From Pandoraea pulmonicola (GTDB taxonomy: Bacteria > Pseudomonadota > Gammaproteobacteria > Burkholderiales > Burkholderiaceae): a DNA stretch of 64,000 nucleotides. The notes under the pieces were generated by a model that searched no databases, was not told the DNA's origin, and saw only the letters and a list, made by a program, of their open reading frames with translations. Shown in pieces: positions 1 to 8,816 of this stretch. Positions within the stretch are counted from its first letter, which is position 1. Each line of letters opens with the position of its first letter. Made by a program: the position numbers and the translations under genes. The stretch spans positions 3,658,001 through 3,722,000 of the forward strand of contig NZ_CP010310.2 of the NCBI RefSeq assembly GCF_000815105.2, read 5' to 3'.

Positions 1-19
1 ATCTGAATATCGTTGTCGC

Positions 20-742
20 CTAGCATCGGGACAAGTCCTCGTGATGTGTTCGGTTGCCTGTCGCATGGACAGCCGGGAGCGGACCGTCGAGATATGCCTG
101 CGCAAGCCCGTCCCGTTTCATGTCCTGCCACTGCGCCAGCGAAGGTGTCGCCATTTGGAATGCCCGCGTGACTTCGCAGTACCAGCCAGGGCTATGCAGG
201 CGGCCGATCAGGTGCATCGGCAGCGGGTCGATGAACATGCGCTGGACATCGGTCACAGCCTCATCAATCAGATGCATGCCGACAATGTCGCCGATCACCA
301 GCGTGCGTCGTCCATCGATGTCGACCAGCTCGCGCACGCGGCACTCCATGGACGCGGGGCTATCCTTGATGCGCGGCACATCGACGAGCCGTGACGGCTC
401 CATGACGAGTTCAGCCTCGACGGATTCGTCCACGGCGGCTGCGAAGTCGATGGACGTCACCGCCATGCGCCGGGCCTGCGCGGACGACACCAGATTCACG
501 ACGAACTCGCCATGTGAGGCGATGTTCAGGGCGGTGTCCTTTAGCACGCTGCGTCGAGAATCGACGCAGAAGCACAGGATGGGCGGATCACCGGACATCA
601 CGTTGAAGAACGAAAACGGCGCAACGTTGAGCTCGCCCGCGGCGCTACGAGAGCTCACCCAGGCGATGGGGCGAGGCAGGACGGCGGAATGCAGAAGATT
701 GCTGCGTTGTTCGCCGCTGAGTGAATGCATATCGAAATACAT
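20..742 (-). CDS. Flavin-reductase-like domain protein (DIM6/NTAB family)
   Basis: A 240-residue protein of the FMN-binding split-barrel flavin reductase family. The N-terminal stretch with RPIAWVSS followed by NVAPFSFFNVMS and PPILCFC is the typical FMN-binding signature of this family. Members reduce flavin for a partner oxygenase or act on small substrates; the specific reaction cannot be read from the sequence. The in-frame TTG at 748 is less likely than the ATG at 742 as start. It lies 30 bp downstream of the VOC gene on the same strand, so the two probably form an operon under the divergent MarR regulator. Confidence 0.85.
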   Translation of the reverse strand: MYFDMHSLSGEQRSNLLHSAVLPRPIAWVSSRSAAGELNVAPFSFFNVMSGDPPILCFCVDSRRSVLKDTALNIASHGEFVVNLVSSAQARRMAVTSIDFAAAVDESVEAELVMEPSRLVDVPRIKDSPASMECRVRELVDIDGRRTLVIGDIVGMHLIDEAVTDVQRMFIDPLPMHLIGRLHSPGWYCEVTRAFQMATPSLAQWQDMKRDGLAQAYLDGPLPAVHATGNRTHHEDLSRC

Positions 743-772
743 GGGCAAAGGTGTCCGTAAGGGGGTGAGCGG

Positions 773-1231
773 TTACTCGTTGCCCAAGCGCGATGCATCC
801 TGCGCTGGGACATCGACACCGGCCCGGCGAGCGTTGGACTGATGCAGTTCCACCAGATTTCCCGCCGGATCGCGCATGAACAGCTGTTTCAGGCTGGGCG
901 ATGCCACGTTATCCAGCGTGAAATACTCGATGCCGCGCTCGATGAGCACTTGCTCGGCGGCCAGCACGTCCTCCACCGCCAACGCGATGTGGTTCGACAC
1001 CGGGTCCTGATCGGGCCCTTTCGCGTAACGAGACAGACCCTCGCTGCCAAGTATGTGCAATTGCGTGCCGTTGGGCAGGTTGATCCACGAACCATAAATG
1101 CCAGGAATCTTCCAGCGTGCCGGGTCCTGAGGCAGGCTCAGGATGTCCCGGTAGAAGTCGAGCATGGCATCGGCCTTGGCGTGGTTGACGCCGAATCCGA
1201 CGTGATGAAGTTCGAGAACCTTGATGGGCAT
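773..1231 (-). CDS. VOC (glyoxalase/bleomycin resistance/dioxygenase) family protein
   Basis: A 152-residue single vicinal-oxygen-chelate protein. It opens with a beta strand ending in LHHVGFGV, the usual first metal-ligand His region, and closes with FMRDPAGNLVELHQ, the usual C-terminal Glu ligand motif. The family includes glyoxalase I, extradiol dioxygenases and fosfomycin-type resistance enzymes; sequence alone does not choose among them. A GGAG sits 6 bp upstream of the ATG. First gene of a probable two-gene operon with the flavin-reductase-like gene, facing away from the MarR gene. Confidence 0.85.
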   Translation of the reverse strand: MPIKVLELHHVGFGVNHAKADAMLDFYRDILSLPQDPARWKIPGIYGSWINLPNGTQLHILGSEGLSRYAKGPDQDPVSNHIALAVEDVLAAEQVLIERGIEYFTLDNVASPSLKQLFMRDPAGNLVELHQSNARRAGVDVPAQDASRLGNE

Positions 1232-1330
1232 AACAGACTCCGTGAGATGTTCATGGGCGGTCCATCGGACCGCCCATGGGTCGAATGGCAGGGTTGCCGC
1301 TGCTCACAATTATAGTACGTTAGCCAAATT

Positions 1331-1344
1331 ATACGTAAACGTAT
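1331..1344. promoter_or_regulatory. Palindrome ATACGT-AA-ACGTAT, candidate MarR operator
   Basis: A perfect 6+6 inverted repeat with a 2-bp centre lies in the AT-rich 172-bp intergenic region between the divergent VOC and MarR genes. A TATAAT at 1358-1363 could be the -10 of the MarR gene, placing the palindrome over its -35 region; ATTATA at 1328-1333 could be a -10 on the other strand. Position and symmetry suggest a MarR autoregulatory site also controlling the VOC operon. This is inference; no binding data are available. Confidence 0.5.
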
Positions 1345-1403
1345 TATTTGAGCATCGTATAATCCACCGCAAGAATCCCGACGCGACGGAAGTGATTGAC
1401 GCC

Positions 1404-1991
1404 ATGAGCGCACGAAAGAGCACGGCAAAAGCCGAAGCCCCTCACCGCAAGCCCCCGCACGAAGCCCATGCGCCTGGAAATGACGCCACCAGCGCGGTTC
1501 GCCCTCATCTGGCGTTGATGGCGCAGACAGCGGAGCCGCACACCCATAGAGGAGCTGCCGGACTGGGTCTGCTGTTGTTGTGGCTTGCGGACGACGTCGA
1601 ACATCGCGCAAACGCTGCGCTGGCAGAGTTCGGCTTATCGGAGAACAAGTTCGACGTGCTGATGATTTTTGGATTGGCTGAGCGCGGCCTGATCGACAGC
1701 AAGGTCGTGACGCCTTCCTACATCGCGGACTACTTCGGCGTGACTCGTTCGACCGTCACGGGGTTGCTGGATTGGCTGGAGAAGCGGGCACTATTGACTC
1801 GCACGCTCAATCATGACGATCGACGCAGTATCTCGCTCACGCTCACGGACGAGGGGCGCAATGTGCTTGCACGGTCCTTGCCGAAATTCTGGTCGATGTG
1901 TGCGGCGTTGGTCGATGGCCTGAAACAGGAAGATCGCGACGCGCTTGAGCGAATCCTCGGTGCGATCTGGCTGAATCTGAAGCAACGATAG
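1404..1991 (+). CDS. MarR-family transcriptional regulator
   Basis: A 195-residue winged-helix regulator. The core includes YIADYFGVTRSTVTGLLDWL (recognition helix) and LTRTLNHDDRRSISLTLT (wing with the conserved DDRR), both diagnostic for MarR. The frame is open further upstream to 1221, but the ATG at 1404 follows the AT-rich promoter region and gives a normal family length with a slightly long polar N-terminus. It is divergent from the VOC/flavin-reductase pair, which it probably represses in response to a small aromatic or electrophilic ligand; the ligand is unknown. Confidence 0.85.
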   Translation: MSARKSTAKAEAPHRKPPHEAHAPGNDATSAVRPHLALMAQTAEPHTHRGAAGLGLLLLWLADDVEHRANAALAEFGLSENKFDVLMIFGLAERGLIDSKVVTPSYIADYFGVTRSTVTGLLDWLEKRALLTRTLNHDDRRSISLTLTDEGRNVLARSLPKFWSMCAALVDGLKQEDRDALERILGAIWLNLKQR

Positions 1992-2144
1992 GCGAGGCCG
2001 AATCCGCCCGGCCCTGCATTGCGGGCGCTTGCGAAAGCGCGGCACACCTCGCATGCCGCCGCCACTGGCGCACAGGTCGGAGGGCGTCGAACGCACGCCC
2101 TCGATAGCCACGCCGCATCGCGCGCGGTGACTCGAAGATGGGCG

Positions 2145-3383
2145 TCAATCGTAGGCGCGCGCGTCCTCCACGAGCTTTCCATCGGACGGCAGCGTCCCGG
2201 CGGCGACGAAGTCGACTTCGCCGCGCAGTCTCGTCACGTCGCGCAGCGTCTCCCGCACGCGGGCGGCCAGGCCTTCGGGCGGCGCGCCGCTCGTCTCGCA
2301 AAGCAGGCGCATCCGGTCGTCGCCCACGCGCCCTTCCACACGCAGACGCACGCGCACGAGCTCGGGATAGCGCTTGCCGATCTCGCCGATCTGCCCAGGA
2401 TGCACGAACATGCCGCGCACCTTGACGGTCTGATCCGCCCGTCCGAGCCAGCCCTTGAGACGCACGTTCGTGCGCCCGCAGGGGCTGATGCCCGGCTGCA
2501 CCGCCGACAGGTCGCCCGTTGCAAACCGGATCAGCGGATAGTCGGGATTGAAGTTCGTCACCACCACCTCGCCGATTTCACCGTCCGGCACGGGCTTCGT
2601 GCCGCCCGGCTCGACCAGTTCCACCAGCACGTTCTCGTCGACGATCAGCCCAGCCTGAGCGTCGCTCTCGAACGCGATCAGGCCGAGGTCCGCCGTGCCA
2701 TACAGTTGACGCGCCGTGATCCCGCGCCCGTTGAACCACTCGCGCAACGACGGCGGCAGCGCTTCGCCGGACAGCGTCGCACGCCGGATGCTGCTGATAT
2801 CCGCCCCGGCCGCTTCGCCCTTTTCGATGAGGATCTTGAGGAACGACGGCGTACCGGCATAGGCCACCGGCTTGAGATGCCGGATGGCCTCGAGCTGCAA
2901 CTCGGTCTGCCCGACACCGGCGGGAAACACGCAGCAACCGAGCCTGGCCGCACCGGTCTCGATCATCATCCCGGCCGGCGTGAAGTGATACGAGTATGTG
3001 TTGTAGACGAGATCGCCCGGGCGCAGGCCGGCGGCGTACATCGCGCGTGCGAAGCGCCACCAGTCGCTGCCGCGCCCGTCCGGTTCGTAGATCGGCCCCG
3101 GAGACTGATACACGTGGGCAAGCCCGCCGACGGGCGTGGCGTTCAGACCGCCCAGCGGCGGATACCGCAACTGGTATGCCGACAGATCGGACTTGCGCGT
3201 GACGGGCAGCGTCGCGAGCGCATCGCGCGAGCGGATCTCGTTCGCGTCGACCGCGTCCAGCGCCTGCGCGAAATACGCCGCATGAGTGCGGGCGTGCGAC
3301 ACCTGCGCCGGCAGCGCCGCCAGCAGCGCCTGCTCGCGAGCCTCCGGCGCACGGATTTCAAGCGTGTCGAAGTAGTCGTTCAT
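2145..3383 (-). CDS. Phenylacetate-CoA-ligase-like AMP-forming ligase (PaaK-type)
   Basis: A 412-residue member of the adenylate-forming PaaK branch (YTYSYHFTPAGMMIE, then RQLYGTADLG, then PLIRFATGDLSAV). These enzymes activate an aryl or acyl carboxylate as AMP ester and transfer it to CoA in the cytoplasm. The ATG at 3383 is chosen because it starts the conserved fold; the frame continues upstream to 3428. It is the last gene of the LIV-type importer operon, 65 bp after the ATPase gene, which suggests that it activates the imported compound. The substrate is unknown; phenylacetate itself is not implied. Confidence 0.8.
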   Translation of the reverse strand: MNDYFDTLEIRAPEAREQALLAALPAQVSHARTHAAYFAQALDAVDANEIRSRDALATLPVTRKSDLSAYQLRYPPLGGLNATPVGGLAHVYQSPGPIYEPDGRGSDWWRFARAMYAAGLRPGDLVYNTYSYHFTPAGMMIETGAARLGCCVFPAGVGQTELQLEAIRHLKPVAYAGTPSFLKILIEKGEAAGADISSIRRATLSGEALPPSLREWFNGRGITARQLYGTADLGLIAFESDAQAGLIVDENVLVELVEPGGTKPVPDGEIGEVVVTNFNPDYPLIRFATGDLSAVQPGISPCGRTNVRLKGWLGRADQTVKVRGMFVHPGQIGEIGKRYPELVRVRLRVEGRVGDDRMRLLCETSGAPPEGLAARVRETLRDVTRLRGEVDFVAAGTLPSDGKLVEDARAYD

Positions 3384-3448
3384 AGTGACGGGAATTCGTT
3401 GAAGATTGACGGTCGGCCAGTCGCGCATTCACGCGCCCACGCGTTCGC

Positions 3449-4261
3449 TCATGCGATCCAGCGCTTGCGCCGGCGGTAGCTCTTGACGTTGCGAAAACTC
3501 CCCGTGCTGCTGGCGCCGTCCTTGGCGATCCCCAGGTAGAACTCCTTCACGTCCTCGTTGTCTCTGAGGGATGCCGCGTCGCCGTCCATCACCACACGCC
3601 CGTTCTCGAGGATGTAGCCATAGTCCGCGTAGCGCAGCGCCGCCATCGTGTTCTGCTCGGCAAGCAGAAAGCTCACGTTCTCCCGCTGATTCAGATCGCG
3701 CACGATCGTGAAGATCTCCTCGACGATCTGCGGCGCCAGTCCCATCGACGGCTCGTCGAGCAGAATCATCGACGGCTGCGCCATCATCGCGCGCCCGATC
3801 GCGCACATCTGCTGCTCGCCGCCCGACGTGTAGCCGGCCTGCGACTTGCGGCGCGTCTTCAGGCGCGGGAAATAGGCGTAGATCCGCTCCAGCGCATGCT
3901 GCTGCGCGCTGCGCGAGGCATGCTGCACATAGGCGCCCGTGAGCAGGTTCTCCTCGATCGTCAGATGCCCGAAGCAGTGGCGCCCCTCCATTACCTGAAT
4001 CACGCCACGCTTGACCAGGCCGTTGGGCGAGAGCTTCTCGACGCGCTCGCCGCGATAGTCGATGGTGCCCTTCGTCACTTCTCCACGCTCGGCATGCAGC
4101 AGATTCGAGATGGCCTTGAGCGTCGTGCTCTTGCCCGCGCCATTCGCGCCGAGCAGCGCCACGATCTTGCCCTGCGGCACTTCCAGCGACACGCCCTTGA
4201 GCACCAGAATGACGTGGTCGTAAATCACTTCGATGTTGTTGACGCGCAAACTCGCTTCCAT
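3449..4261 (-). CDS. LIV-type ABC transporter ATP-binding protein (LivF-like)
   Basis: A 270-residue ABC ATPase. Walker A is GANGAGKST, the signature is SGGEQQM and Walker B is ILLDEPSMGL; the LivF-like ending includes LAEQNTMAALRYADYGYIL. It would energise import through the two permeases encoded upstream. The ATG at 4261 is preferred over the upstream in-frame start at 4300, because MEASLRVNNIEVIY is the usual N-terminus of the family. The next gene downstream is the PaaK-like ligase. The partner ATPase is at 7914-8738. Confidence 0.9.
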   Translation of the reverse strand: MEASLRVNNIEVIYDHVILVLKGVSLEVPQGKIVALLGANGAGKSTTLKAISNLLHAERGEVTKGTIDYRGERVEKLSPNGLVKRGVIQVMEGRHCFGHLTIEENLLTGAYVQHASRSAQQHALERIYAYFPRLKTRRKSQAGYTSGGEQQMCAIGRAMMAQPSMILLDEPSMGLAPQIVEEIFTIVRDLNQRENVSFLLAEQNTMAALRYADYGYILENGRVVMDGDAASLRDNEDVKEFYLGIAKDGASSTGSFRNVKSYRRRKRWIA

Positions 4262-4315
4262 GCTGCGTGACTCCGAAAGTCGCTCAAACCGGCGCCGCAC
4301 CCCGGCCGTCGGGCT

Positions 4316-4378
4316 GGCTCCCCGCCCACCTCACACAGCCCGCCCGCACAGCGCGCGCAGGCGAGGTGGGCGGGAGCC
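4316..4378. promoter_or_regulatory. Long inverted repeat between binding-protein and LivF-like genes
   Basis: A 16-17-bp inverted repeat (GGCTC CCCGCCCACCTC at 4316-4332 pairing with 4363-4378, one bulged C) encloses a loop of about 30 bases. It fills most of the gap between the substrate-binding gene (stop at 4383) and the LivF-like gene. There is no T-tract, so it is more likely an mRNA-stabilising or partial attenuating hairpin than a full terminator. Such structures commonly raise the level of the binding-protein message relative to downstream genes. Confidence 0.6.
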
Positions 4379-4382
4379 TCCA

Positions 4383-5708
4383 TCACATCTTGTAGCAGGC
4401 GGGCGTGATGCCCTTCTCCTTCGCGTACTGCTTGGCGGAGGCCTCGAACAGCGGGTGGATCAGCCGGCGATTGCCCTCGATCCAGTCCGAGACGAGCACC
4501 CACTTCGTGCCATCCCATTGCTGGATGCGAACCTTGCCCGAGCCTTCGTGATCGGTGCAGCTCGTCTTGATGTCGGGCAGCAGGCCGGTGGCGCCCAGCG
4601 CCTTGAGGCGGGCCGCGTCGATGTTCAGGTTCTCCAGCGCCCAGCGGACCTGCACCGGCGTCATCACCTTGCCCTTGCCGAACTTGTTCTGCGCGGTGTT
4701 GAGCGCCTCGACCGTCGCCACGGCCGCCGACACGCCGCGGTTGTAGAGCACCGAACCGACCTTCGACGGGTCCTGCATGTTGCCCTTGCCCGCGCCGTAG
4801 ACCACCTTTTCGATGTCGGCGATCAGAGGCACCTGCTTGCCCGCAACATTCCACGTGGCGCTCATGTAGCCCTTGGCGGCCGGACCGGCCGGGACCGTGT
4901 CCTCCTCGGAACCGGCCCACCAGCTGCCGACGATCTTCTCGCGCGGATAGCCGACCTTCTGGGCGGCCTTGAGCGCGGTCTGGTTCATCACGCCCCAGCC
5001 CCAGAACACCACGTAGTCGGGGTTCTCCTGCCGAATCCGCAACCACTGCGCGCCCTGCTCGTTGCCCGGATGCGCGACCGGGATTTCAATCAGGTTGAAC
5101 TTGTTGATCTTCGACTCGGCCTGCATGGCCACGATCGGTTCCTTGCCGTATGCCGAGTCGTGATACAGGAAAACGATCTTCTTGCCGGCCAGCGAACCGC
5201 CGTTCTTGTCGGCGAGGAACTTGACGATGGCCGACGCCTGCATCTGGTACGTGGTCACCAGCGGAAACGCCCACGGGAACACGGTGCCGTCCACCGCGTC
5301 GGTGCGCCCGTACCCCATCATGACAAGCGGCACCTGATCGGTCGCGGTCTTGTCGATGAGCGCATAGGAAATGCCCGTGGCCATCACGTGATAGGCGGTG
5401 CCCTTGGTGACCGGGTTCTTGCCCTTCAGGCGCTCGTAGCACTCCACGCCCTTGGCGTTGTTGTACTCCGTCTCGCACTCCTCCCAACTCAGCTTGACGC
5501 CGTTCACGCCGCCATTCTTGAGGTTGACGTATTGCAGATAGTCGATGAAGCCGCCATAGAACGACTGTCCGTTCGCACCATACGGGCCGACGCGATAATC
5601 GGCCAGCGCGATGAACTGATCGTTCGACTGCGCGAACGATGTGCTCGTGCTCCCCATGCCGAGCACGAGCGCCGTACCCAACGCGACCGCCAAGTGTTTC
5701 GTGTTCAT
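4383..5708 (-). CDS. LIV-type ABC transporter periplasmic substrate-binding protein
   Basis: A 441-residue type I periplasmic binding protein. It begins with an n-h-c signal peptide (MNTKHLAVALGTALVLGMG...SFAQ) with likely cleavage after FAQ. The mature part has the Leu/Ile/Val-binding fold pattern (LADYRVGPYGANGQ, VFLYHDSAYGKEP, PDYVVFWGWGVMNQTAL). It would capture the ligand for the adjacent permeases. This larger subfamily is typical of aromatic or amide ligands rather than leucine, but the ligand cannot be deduced here. Confidence 0.9.
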   Translation of the reverse strand: MNTKHLAVALGTALVLGMGSTSTSFAQSNDQFIALADYRVGPYGANGQSFYGGFIDYLQYVNLKNGGVNGVKLSWEECETEYNNAKGVECYERLKGKNPVTKGTAYHVMATGISYALIDKTATDQVPLVMMGYGRTDAVDGTVFPWAFPLVTTYQMQASAIVKFLADKNGGSLAGKKIVFLYHDSAYGKEPIVAMQAESKINKFNLIEIPVAHPGNEQGAQWLRIRQENPDYVVFWGWGVMNQTALKAAQKVGYPREKIVGSWWAGSEEDTVPAGPAAKGYMSATWNVAGKQVPLIADIEKVVYGAGKGNMQDPSKVGSVLYNRGVSAAVATVEALNTAQNKFGKGKVMTPVQVRWALENLNIDAARLKALGATGLLPDIKTSCTDHEGSGKVRIQQWDGTKWVLVSDWIEGNRRLIHPLFEASAKQYAKEKGITPACYKM

Positions 5709-5802
5709 GCTGTGTCTCCGTCTGTGGTTTTATTCGTTGGCAAAGCGACAAGACATTTCGGGGCGACGCACGATGTCCCGGTGTGCGCCCCCGGCCCGAG
5801 CC

Positions 5803-6879
5803 TCAATGCGGGAAAGGCCAGATGCGCAGCTTCTCCTTGGCAATCTGCCAAAGCCGTGCGAGGCCGTGCGGCTCGGCAATCAGGAAGAAAATGATGAGGC
5901 CGCCGAACACCATCAACTGGATGTGCGAGACGGTCGCATTGGTGAACGGCAGATGCAGGACCGAGGCGATCGACGGCAGTGCGCTGTCGAGCAGGATCGG
6001 CAGCAGCAGGATGAACGCGGCGCCGAGGAAGCTGCCGAGAATGCTCCCCACGCCGCCGATGATGATCATGAACAGGATGCGGAACGAGAGGTCGAGCGAG
6101 AAGCCGTCCGGCTCCACGGAACCGAGATAGCAGTAGGCGTACAGCGCGCCCGCGACCCCGCAATAGAACGAGCTCACCGCGAACGCCATGAGCTTCACGC
6201 GCATGAGCGGAATGCCGATCACCTCGGCCGCCACGTCCATGTCGCGCACGGCCATCCACGCGCGCCCGATGTGCGAGCGCACCAGGTTCTTCGCCACCAG
6301 CGCCATGACGCTGACCACGCCGAGCACGAACAGGTACTTGCGCACGGGCGTGTCGACGTCGACGCCAAGGATCGATATCTTCTGCGCCGTGATCACGCCC
6401 GAGGAACTATGGTTCGACAGCCACGGAAATTTCGTGAGCACCCACAGCACGAAGAACTGTGCCGCGAGCGTGGCCACCGCCAGATAGAAACCCTTGATGC
6501 GCAGCGACGGCAGCCCGAACGCAATGCCGACGAGCGCCGCGCACACGCCGCCGAGCGCGAACGACGCAAGGATCGGCATGCCCTCGATGCGCAATTGGAA
6601 GTTGTACGAGGCGTAGGCCCCGACGGCCATGAACGCGGCCGCCCCGAGCGAAAGTTGCCCGGCGTAGCCGGTGAGCAGGTTGAGCCCCAGCGCGGCGAGC
6701 GAGAACACCAGGAACGGCACCAGAATGGCCGTGAGCCAGTACTCCGATGCCACCCACGGCAACACCCCGAACGCGATCACCAGCACCGCGCTGAGCGCCA
6801 CCCGGTCCTGCCGGATCGGGAATATCTGGCTGTCGGCCTGATAGGACGTCTTGAACTGCCCGGCTTCGCGATAGAACAT
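5803..6879 (-). CDS. LIV-type ABC transporter permease (LivM-like)
   Basis: A 358-residue inner-membrane protein with about eight to ten hydrophobic segments. It contains the LivM hallmark GLNLLTGYAGQLSLG near residues 65-80 and the EAA-like cytoplasmic segment IGRAWMAVRDMDVAAEVIGI. It pairs with the LivH-like permease encoded immediately upstream to form the channel. It is third or fourth in the operon, between the LivH-like gene and the binding-protein gene. Confidence 0.9.
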   Translation of the reverse strand: MFYREAGQFKTSYQADSQIFPIRQDRVALSAVLVIAFGVLPWVASEYWLTAILVPFLVFSLAALGLNLLTGYAGQLSLGAAAFMAVGAYASYNFQLRIEGMPILASFALGGVCAALVGIAFGLPSLRIKGFYLAVATLAAQFFVLWVLTKFPWLSNHSSSGVITAQKISILGVDVDTPVRKYLFVLGVVSVMALVAKNLVRSHIGRAWMAVRDMDVAAEVIGIPLMRVKLMAFAVSSFYCGVAGALYAYCYLGSVEPDGFSLDLSFRILFMIIIGGVGSILGSFLGAAFILLLPILLDSALPSIASVLHLPFTNATVSHIQLMVFGGLIIFFLIAEPHGLARLWQIAKEKLRIWPFPH

Positions 6880-6953
6880 GGGTGGCCTCTGCTATGAATG
6901 CTTTTGGGTGCGTATGCGTGCGTGGGAGGGCTTCGCTGCGAAAGCCGGCCGGC

Positions 6954-7868
6954 TCAGACGCGATCGATATGCCGCTCGCCGAACAGCCCTTCCGGGCGAA
7001 TCAGCAGGAACAGCAGCGCGAAGACATACGGGAACCAGCCCTCGATGCCGCCGAAGTTGCCGGCGAAATGGCTTTGCAGCAATTGCGGGATGTAGATCTC
7101 GGCGAGCTTTTCCGCCGCGCCGATGATCAGACCGCCAACAATCGCGCCGGGAATCGACGTGAAGCCGCCCAGGATCAGCACGGGCAATGCCTTGAGCGCC
7201 GTCATGGTGAGCGCGAACTGCACGCCGTTGCGCGACCCCCACAGCATGCCGGCCACGAGCGCCACGAACCCGGATACGCTCCACACCACCACCCAGATGC
7301 GCTGCAGAGGAATGCCCAGCGAGAGTGCCGCCTGGTGATCGTCGGCCACGGCGCGCAGCGCGCGACCGATGCTCGTCGCCTTGAAGAAGAGCGCGAGCAA
7401 CGCGACGAGCAACGCGGCAATGCCGGCCGCGGCCAGATCGAAGCTGCTCACCAGCAAGCCGGTCGAATCCATGATCGAGGCGATCGGTTCGTCGACGATG
7501 CCCAGCGACAGCGCACGCACCTCGTTGCCCCACAGCAGCGGGGCGAGCCCTTCGAGGAAAAAAGACAGGCCGATGGTCGCCATGAACAGCGTGATCGGCG
7601 ACTGGTTCACCAGCTTTCTCAGCACGAAGCGCTCGGTGGCCATGCTCACGAGGATCATGACGACAAATGCGCCGATGGCCGCCGCCCACAACGGCAACCC
7701 GTGCTCCATCAGGCCGACCACGGACAGCGCGGCGAAGTACACCATCGCGCCCTGCGCGAAGTTGAATACCCCGGAGGCCTTGAAGATCAGCACGAAACCG
7801 AGCGCCACGAGCGAATACATCACCCCCGAGAGCAGCCCGCCGATCAGGATTTCCAGAAAGAACTGCAT
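6954..7868 (-). CDS. LIV-type ABC transporter permease (LivH-like)
   Basis: A 304-residue inner-membrane permease. It starts with the LivH-type MQFFLEILIGGLLSGVMYSL, carries the GRALRAVADDHQAALSLGI cytoplasmic loop and ends with LFLLIRPEGLFGE. A good ribosome-binding site (GGGAG, 7 bp before the ATG) is present. It is the partner of the LivM-like protein. The gene follows the LivG-like ATPase with a 45-bp gap. Confidence 0.9.
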   Translation of the reverse strand: MQFFLEILIGGLLSGVMYSLVALGFVLIFKASGVFNFAQGAMVYFAALSVVGLMEHGLPLWAAAIGAFVVMILVSMATERFVLRKLVNQSPITLFMATIGLSFFLEGLAPLLWGNEVRALSLGIVDEPIASIMDSTGLLVSSFDLAAAGIAALLVALLALFFKATSIGRALRAVADDHQAALSLGIPLQRIWVVVWSVSGFVALVAGMLWGSRNGVQFALTMTALKALPVLILGGFTSIPGAIVGGLIIGAAEKLAEIYIPQLLQSHFAGNFGGIEGWFPYVFALLFLLIRPEGLFGERHIDRV

Positions 7869-7913
7869 CGATGTCTCCCTATCGCCAGCGCGAAGCCGGT
7901 TTGCTGACGTCGC

Positions 7914-8738
7914 TCATGCCGCCGCGGGCACGCCGTGCGCTGCGCCCAGATAGGCGCGAATGACCTCCGGATCCGAGCGGACTTCGCCCGGCGTGCCGTC
8001 GCCGATTTTCTTGCCGTAGTCGAGCACCACCACACGGTCGGAGATATCCATCACCACCCCCATGTCGTGCTCGATCAGCACGATGGTCGTGCCGAACTCC
8101 TCGTTCACTTCGAGAATGAAGCGGCACATGTCACGCTTTTCTTCGAGGTTCATGCCGGCCATCGGCTCGTCGAGCAGCAGCAGCTCCGGCTCGGCGGCCA
8201 GCGCGCGTGCGAGCTCGACGCGCTTTTGCAGGCCGTACGGCAGACGGCCGACCGGCGTCTTGCGAATGTGCTGGATTTCGAGAAAGTCGATGATCTCCTC
8301 GACCTTCTCGCGGTGCGCCATTTCCTCGCGCTGCGCGCGTCCCCACCAGAGCGCACTGGCGAGCAGCCCGGCGCGCATCTGCGTGTTGCGCCCCGTCATG
8401 ATGTTGTCGAGCACGCTCATGCCCTTGAACAGCGCGATGTTCTGGAAGGTGCGCGCCACGCCCTGGCGGGCGGCCGCCGTCGGATGCATGCGCTGGCGGA
8501 CCTGACCGCGGAACACGATGGTTCCCTGCTGCGGGTGATACACGCCGTTGATCACATTGAGCATCGAACTCTTGCCCGCGCCGTTCGGGCCGATGATCGC
8601 GCGGATCTCGTGCTCGTACACGTTGAACGAGATATCGGTCAACGCCTTCACTCCGCCAAACGACAGGCTGATGTGCTGCAGATCGAGCAGTACGTCGCCG
8701 GTCTTGCGTCTATCGTTGCTGCCAGTCGTGCCGTTCAT
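7914..8738 (-). CDS. LIV-type ABC transporter ATP-binding protein (LivG-like)
   Basis: A 274-residue ABC ATPase with Walker A GPNGAGKSS, a degenerate signature in LPYGLQKRVELARAL, and Walker B LLLLDEPMAGM. The ATP-binding core is followed by a LivG-type C-terminal extension (VVVLDYGKKIGDGTP). The start at the ATG 8738 (MNGTTGSNDRRK) fits better than the longer in-frame extension to 8801. It lies between the acyl-CoA ligase gene and the LivH-like permease gene in one minus-strand operon. Confidence 0.9.
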   Translation of the reverse strand: MNGTTGSNDRRKTGDVLLDLQHISLSFGGVKALTDISFNVYEHEIRAIIGPNGAGKSSMLNVINGVYHPQQGTIVFRGQVRQRMHPTAAARQGVARTFQNIALFKGMSVLDNIMTGRNTQMRAGLLASALWWGRAQREEMAHREKVEEIIDFLEIQHIRKTPVGRLPYGLQKRVELARALAAEPELLLLDEPMAGMNLEEKRDMCRFILEVNEEFGTTIVLIEHDMGVVMDISDRVVVLDYGKKIGDGTPGEVRSDPEVIRAYLGAAHGVPAAA

Positions 8739-8816
8739 GCCAACTCCCGCGAATTCGCTCCGGCTTGGTGCCGATGAAGGGGGGCGCTGCGCGCGCCGCA
8801 TGCGTCAGGCTGCATG

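Noticed and set aside
2025..2040. Hairpin GCGCTT-GCGA-AAGCGC between the convergent MarR and ligase genes, considered as a terminator
   Set aside because: Short stem and no T-tract on either strand; too weak to call.
2019..3479. A plus-strand open frame of 486 codons opposite the PaaK-like gene
   Set aside because: No family features and Arg/His-rich; the minus-strand ligase explains the region.
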